From Icerya purchasi (Eukaryota > Arthropoda > Insecta > Hemiptera > Monophlebidae): a stretch of DNA of 64,000 nucleotides. The notes under the pieces are model-generated. The model did no database searches and was not told the DNA's origin. It worked only from the letters and a program-made list of their open reading frames with translations. The first letter of the stretch is position 1, and the number at the start of each line of letters is the position of its first letter. This document shows, one piece after another, positions 50,153-61,314 of the stretch. Location: the NCBI GenBank assembly GCA_039619475.1, contig CM077115.1, positions 237,061,692 to 237,125,691 on the forward strand, given 5' to 3'. Both the position numbers and the translations under genes were made by a program.

Positions 50153-50695
50153 AAGGGGTATTTCTAGTCTAGAGGCACGAATTTAGGAGGTTTCTTCAAG
50201 TTCAATAAAAAAAAAACAATAAATATTTTTTCTATCCATTTTTGTACCATTTATTTATTCGTGCTTTTAGAATACACAAAAAAATTATCAGAAAAAAAAA
50301 AAAAAAAAAATCAAAATTCACAAAGTTACAGGCTGATGAATTGAAGAGGTATAAAAAAAAGTGTTTGCTTTCTTAATTAGTACGTATGTGGTTATAGTCC
50401 CTACCTCAAAGAAGAAAAAAAAAAATTTCTCGTAAAATGGCGACTGTTTCAAAAAAAAAGAGGCGATTTTTTACCTGTTTTTTGAATTTTTTAAATTTTT
50501 TAAAAATAGTAAAATTCCAAATTTTGACTTTATTCTGGTAGGGGCTATAGAGGGATATATAAAGAAGATTCATACCCAATTTTAAGTAAATCGATTTATT
50601 AGAACTTGAGATTCATGTCAACCGCGTTGAAAAAAGTAGTTTCGAGAAAAACGCGTTTTAAGTTTTGAAAGGTTCAAGTAAAGTTTCAAGCAGTC
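50153..50695. repeat. Candidate interspersed repeat with defined-looking ends
   Basis: A non-coding segment from AAGGGGTATTTCTAGTCTAG (50152 on) to a TTTCGAGAAAAACGCGTTTT block (50640-50659) and a CAAGCAGTCTAATTC end. The second phrase is of a kind I associate with abundant insect interspersed repeats. Terminal inverted repeats are at most a few bases, so the class is open. Confidence 0.35.
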
Positions 50696-50699
50696 TAAT

Positions 50700-50890
50700 T
50701 CATCTTTAGTCTGGCTTCTAATGCGCCGGTACGCCCGACTGTGATCTGAATAATAGATATAGTATATATGTCCGAATGGGAAAAAACCGATATCGCGGTC
50801 AATTATTTTCAATGAAATAATGAAAAATAAAGTAAGATGTACAGGTGATACGGTGTTTCGTTGATTTATTCCCTGGCAGTTAGTTTTAAG
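50700..50890 (-). mobile_element. Reverse transcriptase scrap
   Basis: In a minus-strand frame, GINQRNTVSPVHLTLFFIIS followed by YYSDHS aligns in order and spacing with the GxxQGxxLSPxLF and YADD motifs of RTE-like reverse transcriptases. The catalytic Asp pair is changed (SDHS). The frame runs on into neighbouring DNA at both ends. A weak but ordered match. Confidence 0.4.
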
Positions 50891-51367
50891 GGAAAAAAGG
50901 AAACAATTAATTTTAAGTTTTTCATTAAACTTCGAATCAATGAATATATCTGCGACAAAAATAACATAAAAAATAAGTGTATAAAAATATTTCATAGCAG
51001 TTGTCGGCGACGTAGAGTAAAGGGCGTGATTGTGTTACGGTAGCTACACGGCCGGACGTATATTCTAAAAAAGCTGCCTCGAACTATTTTCCAAATACTT
51101 GTGTGTAATAATTTCTGTTTTATTTGTTCTCTTTTGCTCGCTTATTATCTCGTGAATATTTTCTCGGCCAAACACAGAATCGGCGCCCTGCATTGTTTAC
51201 GTGAACATCTATCTACGATCGATCAGCAGGATTGATGACTATAAAATGGTGAGTGCTGCGAGTGCATTACGCGTTTATAGTTTGCCTGAAAGTGTTTTAT
51301 ATCTTTCTTTATTTCTTTTTTTATTTATTTTTTGTATACATTTTTAAATATTGTTATTACTAACACC

Positions 51368-51403
<36 letters not shown>

Positions 51404-51890
51404 TTATTATTAACTCTCATACCATCTCTCGAGTTACTCCTGTTTTCGTTTGCGCGTAATGATATTTTCTTTTTGTACTTTTTTCTCTTCATCTACATCC
51501 TCGATGAAAAATGGAACGTTCTTATCGTGCACAACCGATTTTCTTTGTTCTGAATGCATTGACGCTTCCGATGCTTTTTATGTTTATAAGACCTCTAATA
51601 CATCGAAAAATAATAGCGTTTCGCAAATGATAAAGTGTTAAGTTGAATTCTTTCCAGAAGCGTACCCGGGATCGACAATAATGGACAGGTCTTTTAGTGG
51701 TAACGACAAAATATGAAAATACTCATCACACCACGACGTGTATGTGGAATTATGAGAACACAACTGCGATACAAGTAATGGTAATGTCAATAATTATATT
51801 TAATATCTCTGATGATAAAATTTCATTCAAAAATTATTACAAATAATATTGCCCCTGTATTTAAATAGTTTTAATTTATTATGACTAAAT
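50891..51890. other. Non-coding spacer
   Basis: No gene recognised. An ATG directly followed by a GTGAGT donor-like sequence occurs at 51247-51255 but has no support as an exon. The stretch includes the ATTT microsatellite. Confidence 0.5.
51370..51404. repeat. (ATTT)n microsatellite
   Basis: About eight to nine tetranucleotide units. Confidence 0.95.
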
Positions 51891-52060
51891 TTTAAATATC
51901 TTAAATATTTTAAATATCTTAAATATCTTAAATATCTTGAATATTTTAAATATTTTAAATATCTTAAATAGCTTAAATATCTTAAATATTTTAAATATTT
52001 TAAATATTTTAAATATTTTGAATATCTTAAATATTTTAAATATTTTAAATATTTTAAATA
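51891..52060. repeat. AT-only minisatellite, about 10-bp unit
   Basis: About 17 copies of a TTAAATAT(C/T)T-type unit. The variable position alternates C and T along the array, and a few units carry G. Confidence 0.9.
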
Positions 52061-52876
52061 TAGAACATTAATTTGATCGTAATAAATCTTTAGAAAATTA
52101 ATAATGCGTGTTTCAATGATGTTGCAAATTTATTCGCCAATCATAATGAGAGATTCTAATACCCACTACGTCCTCTCCTTGGGTACGCTACTGGCTTTTT
52201 CAGTTTTGATTTATTTTTACCGTCACTTTAAGTAGACTGTTGCGTGGTACCGTGCAAATGTAAATTGAAGTAAAAAAAAAAAAAAGAAAAAACGTAACAA
52301 AAATCTATTTTATTAAATACCAGCACCTCCGTGTACCTTTTACACAAAAGTGCTTTACGACATGGATATGTCTTTCAAATGGTACGTACTAGTATATGGC
52401 TATTTCGTTTTAGTAATAATTTATGAACTGGAACTGCTGACAATTGAATAAAATGTTTACACTATGATGTAAATATAAATAAGGATCACCCTTTTATATC
52501 ACATACGTATTTTTGCATGACGTACACATTTCACGAAACGACCGCCAACCATAAGACATATTCACGTCAAAAAGTAGTTAAAAATATTCGATAAAAATGT
52601 CCGAAAATTAAGGCAGACCTTTCATTGGTAATGCTATTATTATAACGACAGTGCGGATGTTCAAATTATGCATTCCACTGGAATGCGATAATTATGACAA
52701 TGACGAAATTCTTAAAAACGAGCAACTAGAATAACGGCGGCAAAATTATATTTTAATCTTACAGAAAATTGAGTAAAATAAAATCAGGTTCATCGCTTAT
52801 TCCGTCACTCGATCAAATTGAAAACCTAAGTGCGCTACTTTTTTACGAAGACCACGATAGTCCCTTTTCCCTGGCG

Positions 52877-52908
<32 letters not shown>

Positions 52909-55044
52909 GTTATTATTATTATTATTATGTTTTCTTATTTTTTTTTTGGTTTTCCCAGTTGGTGATAATAGTGTTCTTGTTAACTGGCGTAATGAAAGAA
53001 ATAAAATAGGCAAGTTTAATCGTTAATATTTCCGAGGGCGGATTTTGGTATTTTGAAAAGTGCCACCAACTATAAATTCCCGGTATAAAATGTTGTACCG
53101 AACATTCAAAATCAAACTACTCGATAATAGTTTTCTCGAAACCCTAGTGGAATTAACTACAAGTAGGGTATTCCGTTAAATTTGTAAGACCTCTGCAATC
53201 ATGCAGAAATATATTACGGCCGGATTTCTCCTTTAGAAATCGTAAATAATGTAATCCCTTATTTGATCGATATTTTTTTTCCTTGTTTTTGTCGTGAAAT
53301 AAATACGCTTTAAAGTTCGTGTCAATTAAAAAAATTCGATCGCTTCGTTCGTTAACAGAAGGTTTAAGTTTTAATTTTAAAATAGGGTTTCAAAAATTTT
53401 CAACTGTTTTAATAGTTCTAATCTGAAATTTAACCACCGTTGTCGGTCAAAAAAATCTTTGACCCGTTACATTTCGATATTTTTACGATAGATCAACACA
53501 TCTCCCTAAGCATGCATATTGGAACAATTCAAAATAATCGAAGGTCACAAAAACAATACTCATGTGTTTACAAATGAAATTTTTGATGAACTAATCTGAC
53601 TGAAAATTAAAAGGAAAGAAAAAGCACAAAAAAACAACACTGAAACATTTTGTTCGGCGCAAATACTGGAACATTATTAGGGTACTTTTCAATGCTAAAT
53701 ATGTATTCCAAATACCATTGCGGGGTGTTATAAGATATACGTTAGAGGGTTTTTTTTTTGTTTTGTTTTTTTTTTTGTTTTTTTCTTAACCGCATCAACT
53801 ACGGACATTAATCCAACGCAAGTGAAATTTTTCAAAGTTTCAATTTGCTGCAGCACACCATTGCCTAACCAATTATGCCACAGTAGCCGGCTTACGTTAG
53901 GGGCATAATAATGTGACATATTTGAAATGCCTTCTTTTATTTGTCGTAATGACCAGCCCAGTAGTTCGGATCTGTGTTTTATTTTTAATAAAAAGACGAA
54001 ACATAATCAAAACGGGAACCATAAATCGACCCCTCTCTCGCGTCGCATTAGCAATAAATTAATTCCCTCGGTCGAAGGAAAATCACACTGTTACGGAATG
54101 ATGGCCATGCTATCTGTATACTATTAAAATAAAAAAAAAAAAAAAAAAAAAAAGGAATTGTAGCCGTTTCAAGTTGATTTTCTTTGTAGAATATGTCACA
54201 CTTAATCAATCTTAAATCGGTTAACCGTATTAAATCAAATGAGCGGATTTGTTGCGTTCATTTTGTGAAGTAAAATGTTCACTATAAAGTTGGGAGTGAG
54301 CCACGAATTAATTGTCTCACGGGAGCTCGGGGAACTGCGAATCTGATATGGAACTAATGGCGAAGCGTTACAGGTATAATGAAAAGGGAACGACTATGTT
54401 TGTTTGTTTCTCGAGTACTTTATAATGTTTTCATTTAAATTTAATCTTATTCATTAAATCCATTTTAAACGAAAGCCCGCGTTTATAAATATAAAACAAT
54501 GACGAGAAATAATAATAATCGGCAATATCATCAAAAAACAAGTTGGCTCCAATTTGTATGGTTGATCAATTTTTTTTTTTTTTTCCGTACCAGTCACATT
54601 TTATGTACAAAACTGCTTTCTGAACATATAAGGCAGTATAATCATTTTAGTAGATGACATTTTAGGTAGAATTTTTTCCCCCGTTACACCTACGACATAA
54701 TACACATCAACTATATACCGGATGTGAAGAAAATTAACCCTGCTGACTGAACAAGTGGTTAAAATTTCAAAGTCGAATAAAACTGACCAATAAATATATT
54801 TTTTCGTTCCAATTAAAGAAGCCAACACGGAACGATGAAACGATTTTAATCGTTTCCGTGCAGAACAACCGTAATTAGAACTGAACTAACCGAGCAATTC
54901 TCCCTTTTACAAATAGAACCACTAGAAGAAGTCGCACATCACCACGACTGGACTGCATGCATGATCGAATTATGCTATTTACTAAGTCGCCAGTTTATTC
55001 TCGACTGTTATATTTCTTTCTGCATTGTTACGGTTTTTTGTAAA
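52061..55044. other. Non-coding spacer
   Basis: No gene recognised; an ATT microsatellite lies at 52879-52928 and poly(A) or poly(T) runs near 52268, 53750 and 54128-54153. Confidence 0.5.
52879..52928. repeat. (ATT)n microsatellite
   Basis: About 16 units with one GTT interruption; it encodes an artefactual leucine run. Confidence 0.95.
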
Positions 55045-55216
55045 GTGTTTACGTGCGAGTTTTGTTTTAATTTTAACAAAAGCAATTTAAGATGGCATTG
55101 TCATAACCGTCATAGCGAATTATTGATTTGCATGAAATATAAATGTGACGAATGCGGGACAAACTTTTAATAATAGAAAATTTATCGTATCTCATATGAA
55201 GTTGCATGGTATTTAA
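55045..55216 (+). pseudogene. C2H2 zinc-finger relic, frameshifted
   Basis: The + strand reads FTCEFCFNFNKSNLRWHCHN and RH (from 55048), a C2H2 finger with C-x2-C and a His pair. About 13 residues later comes YKCDECG (from 55138). The frame then hits stops at 55168. Skipping one base at 55159 gives TFNNRKFIVSHMKLHGI and a stop (55214-55216), so the second finger has exactly canonical spacing, C-x2-C-x12-H-x3-H. The first finger is about two residues short before its first His. Such fingers bind DNA in many transcription factors. Here it looks like a pseudogene or broken exon; no neighbouring exons or finger arrays were found. Confidence 0.6.
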
Positions 55217-57825
55217 AAGTAAAATTTGAAGTTTTACCGATAATAACGATGATGCAAATAAAATATTTTCAGCTTTAACAATAATGACGTCAATATTGAC
55301 GTAGGACTTTTAGTGGTTCCATTTGTAACAAGAAAGATACATGAGAACTAACCGCTTTCTCCTTCCGCTGATTCCTTCGTATTCGGTCTCCGTGACCTGT
55401 CCTTTTCAACATCTACTAGGCAAATTCACCTTGTTCCGGGATATTCTTAATGGGCGCTTTATTAGCGAGATTCCAGCGTATATTCTCCCATCTAAATCGT
55501 GCCATCTTATAGCAGCACTCTGTTTATGCTTTTTCTTTAATTTCTGTTTCTCGTGCAACCTCCCTGCTCTGCATCGATCAGCAGATACTAGACTATCTCG
55601 CCTTCGTTCCTCACGCAGCCTCTTCCTCGAAATCGTATTTCCTTGATAACACCTCTCTATTGCACCATTGCATCCTGAAAATTCCTATTAGATTATGTAT
55701 TACCCGAGTGTTCCAGTCTATTCCTTAAGCGCGATTTACTCTCTGCTTAACTCTTAAAACTCTTCGGGGTCTTCCTGCTCCTTACAATGTCTTTCCGATG
55801 TTCTTTCGCTAGCCATCTTCTCAGCTCCGTATGCAATGAAGCACGAATATATCTCTTATTCTATCTTTTTTATCCATTCCAAAAAAAAAAAAAAAACAAA
55901 AAAAAAGCAATTAATCAAACGTCAGAGAGAGTTATTTTCTTATTCATCGCGGTCAAGTGTACTACGAAATAGTTGACGAGATAATCGAGAATAATCGAGG
56001 TAATAAATAGAAAATGAAAATATATTAGAAAATATTATTTGTTTTTGAAAAAACTTATAAAAACGAATTCGTTTGTTAAAGAAATGCCCGCTTTCGAGGT
56101 GGAAAATTATTTATTCTACGAAATACTGATGATTATCAGGGTTAACATTATAGTTAATGCATGTTTCTCTCATGATTTTTGATATGAATAGTAGATACAT
56201 CTAGAGAAGATCAGTGTTGACACTCATTTAAGAGACCAGCCTAACACGAACATCGAACGCGGGAACATGAATTTTGTCGCTGCCCTGTTCTACTACTATA
56301 GGTAATTTTGCTAAAACAAAAGATACCATTTGAAGTCGAACATCTTTTGACGATTTGTTTCGATCGGTTTACCTGCACTAGGTACTGAGCGAAATACCTA
56401 ATTAGACGTTCAGCAATAACGTACGCGCGTCGCCGTTTACGCTTTCGATTTTCACGCCTTATTGTATGTTTACGCGTGAAATTTAATTTGCAACTATCAG
56501 TTTTCATTACCTAAACTATAATTCAGTTTTGTATGTCTGTGAAAAATTTTTAAAATTGAATTAAATTATAAAACGAAAAAAAGGAAATTTAAACATTTAA
56601 CTATAATTGGAAATGCGTAACTAATGCGGGATTATTGCTAGAAATTACTATTTCAAAGTGGAATCTTACCTAAATTATCGAAAAATAAAAGGTTTCATTG
56701 CGACACCTTAAAAAACTAACTTTGTCTAAATATGAGATTGTGGAGGAATTTTTTCTTTTTCAACTATTTGATCAGGCTAATCAGTCTACAAAACCATTAG
56801 GTACTTTTTTCTTTCAGTTTTTTTCTCTTCTTAATTTCAAATATTGAAAGTTTTCCGTTCGTTCGAGTTAACTTCCCTGAGTTTTATATAAAGAAAGCAC
56901 TTTTTAGATTTATTCAAAAAAAAAATACACTTTTCCCTTTTCTTTTTATTTATTTTTCTTCTGTTTCCATTTAAATATTGGGAAATTTGTACTAAGAAGT
57001 TAATGTTTTTATGCGCTCTTTGTCCATTTCAACGTTTACTTCATGAAGGTAAATTTCGTAAAAAAATAGCAACTTAAACACCTATACAGTTTTTTAGTTT
57101 TGCAAATTGAAAATAAAATGTAAGCAATAATAAATGAAAATTAAAAATTCGGTTAAAAATGTAATAAACCGTATGTACACGTAAGATTAATTACGACAAT
57201 CACGGTTAAAGAGAAGTAGGATTAGCTTAATTTATATTTATGAGATGTGAAAATTTAAACAAGCAACCGTACTCTCTTAACATCAACAAAAACTGCGTAA
57301 ATAATGAACAACAACAATAATAATAATAATGAACAACAATAATAATAATAATAATAATAATAATACCGATCAAATTAAATTAATAAATATTTGCCTGATA
57401 TACGGCGAATTACTGATTACACGATTAATTATTATTATAAAATTAGTAGCGAAAAAACAGGTCTGATTAAGGCCAAACAAACTTTCATGGTAAATATAAC
57501 TAAAAAAAAAAAAAAAAAAAAAAAAATCTATAAAAAGAAAAAAGACATCAGGCATGTCGCGATCAGCCAGTCCCATCTAATATTAATCATTGCAATGTAA
57601 ACCGTTGCGGTTAATAAGTAAAAAGAAGTAATTTTAAATCACTTTCGGAGTCGCTGTGTTAAAATATTTATTTTTCAGGTTATTTCCCGATGCTAATCAG
57701 TGCAACTTATGCGAAATATCAAAAATAAACATTCTAAACAGCGCCTTGAAAATTATTTAAAATGATTGTTAATCACTGTGAAAGCTTTAAAGGTTTAAGC
57801 AAAAAGAAGGTTTTATTTTCGAAAT
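55217..57825. other. Non-coding spacer
   Basis: No gene recognised. A 101-codon + frame at 55341-55646 and an 88-codon basic minus frame at 56241-56507 show no domain. Contains the AAT microsatellite. Confidence 0.45.
57310..57365. repeat. (AAT)n microsatellite
   Basis: Two AAT tracts separated by GAACAAC. Confidence 0.95.
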
Positions 57826-57830
57826 ATACT
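57826..57830. repeat. BEL target-site duplication, left
   Basis: ATACT, repeated at 61310-61314. A length of 5 bp is usual for this group. Confidence 0.85.
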
Positions 57831-58167
57831 TGTTGAGGATTTAATGATTATTTTGAAAGAAGTTGTTAAAAGTTTTATTCGTAGCTCGATATTGAACGAA
57901 CACTTAATGACGCGAACGACTTAATGACGCGAACGACTTAATGACGCGAACAACGAATACTGAGAGTAGTGAGCAATAAAAAATTATGGTCGGCAAAACA
58001 GACAAACGCGTGATTCCAGATACCTAGGAACGGCAAGGAACGAATAGGCAAAAAAGGGTATCGACCTCCGCTGTCCAAGCCGGTCAGCGATAAATGGCGG
58101 TTGGAAAATACACGCAGTAAAAATATATAACGAAATAAAATATAAACTAATCGAAAATATCATAACT
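57831..58167 (-). repeat. BEL 3' LTR
   Basis: 337-bp direct repeat of 60970-61309. On the + strand it starts TGTTGAGG and ends CATAACT, against CGTAACA in the other copy, so its terminal dinucleotide has mutated. It holds three copies of a 17-bp unit (ACTTAATGACGCGAACG, about 57902-57950), where the other LTR has one clear copy and one degenerate one. Confidence 0.9.
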
Positions 58168-58254
58168 CCCCCCCCCCTGCACCAAATAGGGTTCATGAAA
58201 GAACACACGAGGAGAGTGAAAATTTTTTACATAGGCGAATAAGTTGTAAACCGA

Positions 58255-58880
58255 TAATAATATAAACAAAAAATCGAAAATTAAAAGCAGATATGCGACC
58301 AGCGCCAACACAAATTAAATTGTTATAATCTAAAAATATGAGTACATTAAGGGTAAATAATTTACTACATTTATTTAACACGAAAATATTACAGGGTTCG
58401 ATTTTTAAGTTATGCGACACACGAACTAATAAAAGTTGCGATTAAATAAGTATCGGCTGCAATTCTAAACGAGGAATAGTTAACGCTTTCATTGGTGCTA
58501 CTCGAGTCTTAGCGCAGACCAACGAAATTGTTATATTAATCTGGTCATTAACAACACGCATAAATACAACGGCACGATAGACTTCAGGTGAGCCATCGCA
58601 AAAACGACCGATTAGTTGGCGAGAAATTAACTTAAAAAACGATAACAGCGGCGAATAAAATAATTCGGTAACGATTCTAAATTTTTACCGTAAGACAAAA
58701 ATTCGCTTTCGAGTTCGCGACTAATAGGATCATTACAATTGAGCCCTTCACACCATATAAGTCTTGCATTAAAATTTTGGCTCAATTGTGATCGGGGATA
58801 ACATATTGAGAACATCGAAAATACGAGAAATATCGGATAACATTGCGCGTTTAATGATTGGGACTAGGTAACGGAGCTAA
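58255..58880 (-). pseudogene. BEL pol: RT end and RNase H remnant
   Basis: Minus strand: RAMLSDISRIFDVLNMLSPI (about 58800-58850), the hinge after the reverse transcriptase; then FCDGSPEVYRAVVFMR (about 58560-58606), the start of RNase H with its first acidic residue; and KTRVAPMKALTIPRLEL (about 58461-58510), the hallmark BEL/Pao motif. A stop follows two to three codons later, and a fading match continues to about 58260. The 3' LTR then begins at 58167, so the integrase, normally over 1 kb, is missing. Confidence 0.85.
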
Positions 58881-59034
58881 TTTTATAGATACATTAAAAA
58901 CATCGGACTGACTGCGGGCGCCACATTAATCCTAATACAAAAACAAAGGATTCAGATCGTAACAATCGTAGCGGTTAATGTTTCAATTAGCGACCGGATT
59001 AATATGATTTAAAAATTCATCCCGAGTTACTTTG

Positions 59035-59660
59035 ATATTTTCTGAGCGGCTGTTGTAATTGTAGAGCTCCCTCGGCGGAATCAGCTTCGGTCATAAGATC
59101 ATCCATATGGAAGTTCGAGTGAATCGCGTCAGCAGCGTTCAGATGCGAAGTTTCAATCGAACGAATGATAATTCGAAGATATTTGGTTGCGAGATACGAC
59201 GCAGGACCGATACCATATATGTCACCGTATTAAGTTCATCAAATCTTCAAACGACACGTTGATACTTTCCGTCATCTGGGTGAATCGGGATTTTTCGATA
59301 CATCATCTCAATATCTGCACAAAAAGGCGACAACGCGATGAGAGCGAAATTTAATTATCACATCGAACAACTCAGGTTGTAGCGTTGGACGCTAATTAAG
59401 AGGTGATCATTTAATGAAGTAGCAGACTCATCGATAGCAAAGATGCATTAAAGACGACGCGGTATTTCGTCATACCGCTGAGCTTACTAACGAAGTTAGC
59501 GACAATTTCAAAGTTGGAACGTTTTCTCATATGACCCAGTTCTTCATATATTAACATAAAATCACGATACGCGGCTCGAATAATAGGCGACCGTTTCCTT
59601 TCCGATTTGACTAACATCGACTTAGTCTCATGAAACGGACCATTTAATTAGTACTCTAAT
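59035..59660 (-). pseudogene. BEL pol: reverse transcriptase remnant
   Basis: Minus strand blocks in order: YRDFMLIYEELGHM (about 59520-59570), YRVVFNAS (59441-59465), a PTLQPELFDVI block (about 59350-59385), DIEMMYRKIPIHPDDGKYQR (about 59270-59330), TVTY (near 59225) and the catalytic-site block FHMDDL (about 59098-59115). The Asp pair of MDD is kept, as is the Asp of DIEMMYR. Several frame changes separate the blocks, so this copy is inactive. It would convert element RNA to DNA in a cytoplasmic particle. Confidence 0.88.
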
Positions 59661-59939
59661 TGATAAACGAGGTTGGAAACTATTCATAAGTTGTTTCAGA
59701 ATGTTGCTCAATCATTTTATGTTCGAATAAAATTTCCGCGTTCTTGGATGACGACTCCTCACCGGAATCCTCAATTTCGAATAAAACGTTCGAGTTGAAC
59801 GTCGATGTCTACTTTCGAAAGTCCGCAATACGATTTTGTAGCGAGCAATTTTTACGAGCCTAAGATTACATAACCGAATTGAGCGTTCCGTAAACAGATA
59901 CCCTCGAAAAAGTATCCTTGATGTTCTAAAATAAATTCG

Positions 59940-60230
59940 ACATATTCAGCGCCGACGTCACAATATATCTACGTCACTATAAGGAAGATCGTCAATATTG
60001 AAAGACCGAATTCGTCGAAGTTTGGGTACGAATCGGTGTCGCGGAATTTTTCCAATCCCGCGAAGTTTCGGGATCAAGTTTACTGGACATACAAATTTCG
60101 AAAACGTCTCATCGATAATTTCATCTGAATCTTTAAGGTCGCGAATTATTTATCTAAAAAACGGCTTCGAATTTGACTTGTGTCTTTAATCGGCTCTAAA
60201 TTGTATAGAACACGGAAAAGAAGAGCCTTG
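59940..60230 (-). pseudogene. BEL pol: protease-region trace
   Basis: Minus strand reads a LIPKLRGIGKIPRHR series followed by DLPYSDVDIL (about 59970-60090). This fits the BEL/Pao region at the end of the aspartic protease (an LP...R block, then ...ADP...IDILLG). The catalytic Asp motif is not readable. Frameshifts are frequent. The + strand frame at 59998-60189 is only its complement. Confidence 0.55.
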
Positions 60231-60684
60231 AACACCGCGCGTTTATTGTCAAAGCGAGAAAGCAGATGTGTGACCGCAAGCTTCCCAGTAAGCACAGCAT
60301 CAAGTTGTTAAATCACGAATATAGTCCTTAACATTGACGATTAATGCTCGCGTAAGGTAATAAAGTTTTAGCACGTTGTAAAAAGTTCATAGTTTTTATG
60401 AATTCAATTCTTTCGAAATATTGCCATTGAACGAAGATAACGCGATATATTCATGCCAACTTCGGTTGAGTTGATGAGTTACGACAAGACGTGTTAAGGT
60501 TCAGGATTCGATGGAATAAGTGATTGACGCTGATCTTCCCTCGGCAATTTCTGATGATAATTTTTAATCACTGCTTCGTAACGAAATGCAACATCGCTGA
60601 TTTCACGGACTTCCTTTATGTAGTTTTCCGTTTTGATCGTATAAAATTACCAGCATTTTCATCGAGCGCATTCATGGTGTGTCA

Positions 60685-60861
60685 TTAGTTTGAATCTCGA
60701 ATTTGGATTTCAAATCCCGATAATAAGCGTTCAAAGATAGCTTCTAATTTACTCAGACTTTCGATGTTGAGAGGTTGTTTCGAGTTGATATCAGCCATTT
60801 GATCTTTTAACCTAGCGAGGTTGAGTTTCAGAGTACCGCGTTTCCATTTGTTTTCCGACAT
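60685..60861 (-). pseudogene. BEL gag N-terminal fragment
   Basis: An ATG at 60859-60861, 110 bases inside the 5' LTR end, opens a 58-codon frame (MSENKWKRGTLKLNLARLKD...) that stops at 60685-60687. It is rich in Lys, Leu and Glu and sits exactly where gag begins. Beyond the stop, gag-like reading continues in other frames (FNEVREISDVAFRYEAV-type, about 60560-60620). Gag forms the particle shell; this fragment cannot. Confidence 0.65.
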
Positions 60862-60947
60862 GTTAACGATGGAACCAGTTGAAGTGTTCCGTTACGAATG
60901 GAGGCGAACGAATAATATAATTGACTATGAGAAAACAAGCGGACGTA

Positions 60948-60969
60948 ATGTATCCGGCCCGGAGGACCA
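60948..60969 (-). promoter_or_regulatory. BEL primer-binding-site region
   Basis: Directly after the 5' LTR (minus orientation, LTR ending ...CCTCAACA) the sequence is TGGTCCTCCGGGCCGGAT. The TGG next to the LTR is the expected complement of a tRNA 3' CCA. I cannot say which tRNA. Confidence 0.6.
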
Positions 60970-61309
60970 TGTTGAGGATTTAATACGATTATTTTGAAAT
61001 TAATAAGTTAACATGTTAAAAGTTTTATTCGTAGCTCGATGTTGAACGAACATTAACGAAGCGAACGACTTAATGACGCGAACAACGAATACTAAGAGTA
61101 GTGTGCAATAAAAAAGTATGGTCGACAAAACAGACAAACGCGTGATTCCAGATATCTAGGAACGGCAAGGAACGAATAGGCAAAAAAGGGTATCGACCTC
61201 CGCTGTCCCAGCCAGTCAGCGATAAATGGCGGTTGGAAAATCGGGCGCTACACATGCAGTAAAATTATATAACAAAATAAAACATAAACTGATCGGAAAT
61301 ATCGTAACA
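60970..61309 (-). repeat. BEL 5' LTR
   Basis: 340 bp, TG...CA ends intact on the + strand (TGTTGAGG ... CGTAACA). It pairs with 57831-58167; by eye roughly nine of ten bases agree apart from indels. Both LTRs yield short coincidental frames. Confidence 0.92.
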
Positions 61310-61314
61310 ATACT
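61310..61314. repeat. BEL target-site duplication, right
   Basis: ATACT, matching 57826-57830. Confidence 0.85.

Larger units (their letters stand above)
57826..61314 (-). mobile_element. Degenerate BEL/Pao LTR retrotransposon
   Basis: A 3.48-kb element on the minus strand, bounded by two direct LTRs (57831-58167 and 60970-61309) and an exact 5-bp target duplication ATACT (57826-57830, 61310-61314). Between the LTRs, in minus order, are a gag start, a protease-region trace, a reverse transcriptase and an RNase H, whose spelling is specific for BEL/Pao. The internal part is only 2.8 kb, about half of what BEL/Pao elements usually have; no integrase or envelope-like part is present. Stops and frameshifts are common. 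Intact LTR ends and the duplication show it arrived by normal integration and then decayed and lost sequence. Confidence 0.95.

Noticed and set aside
51247..51255. ATG followed at once by a GTGAGT donor, as a tiny first exon
   Set aside because: One motif alone in AT-rich DNA; nothing links it to a gene.
55341..55646. 101-codon + frame, and possible LINE coding on its opposite strand
   Set aside because: Neither strand gives ordered motifs; similarity to endonuclease/RT tails was too vague.
56241..56507. 88-codon basic minus-strand frame
   Set aside because: Arg/Lys-rich start only; no domain and no splice or promoter context.
59998..60189. 63-codon + frame
   Set aside because: Complement of the BEL pol protease region on the minus strand.
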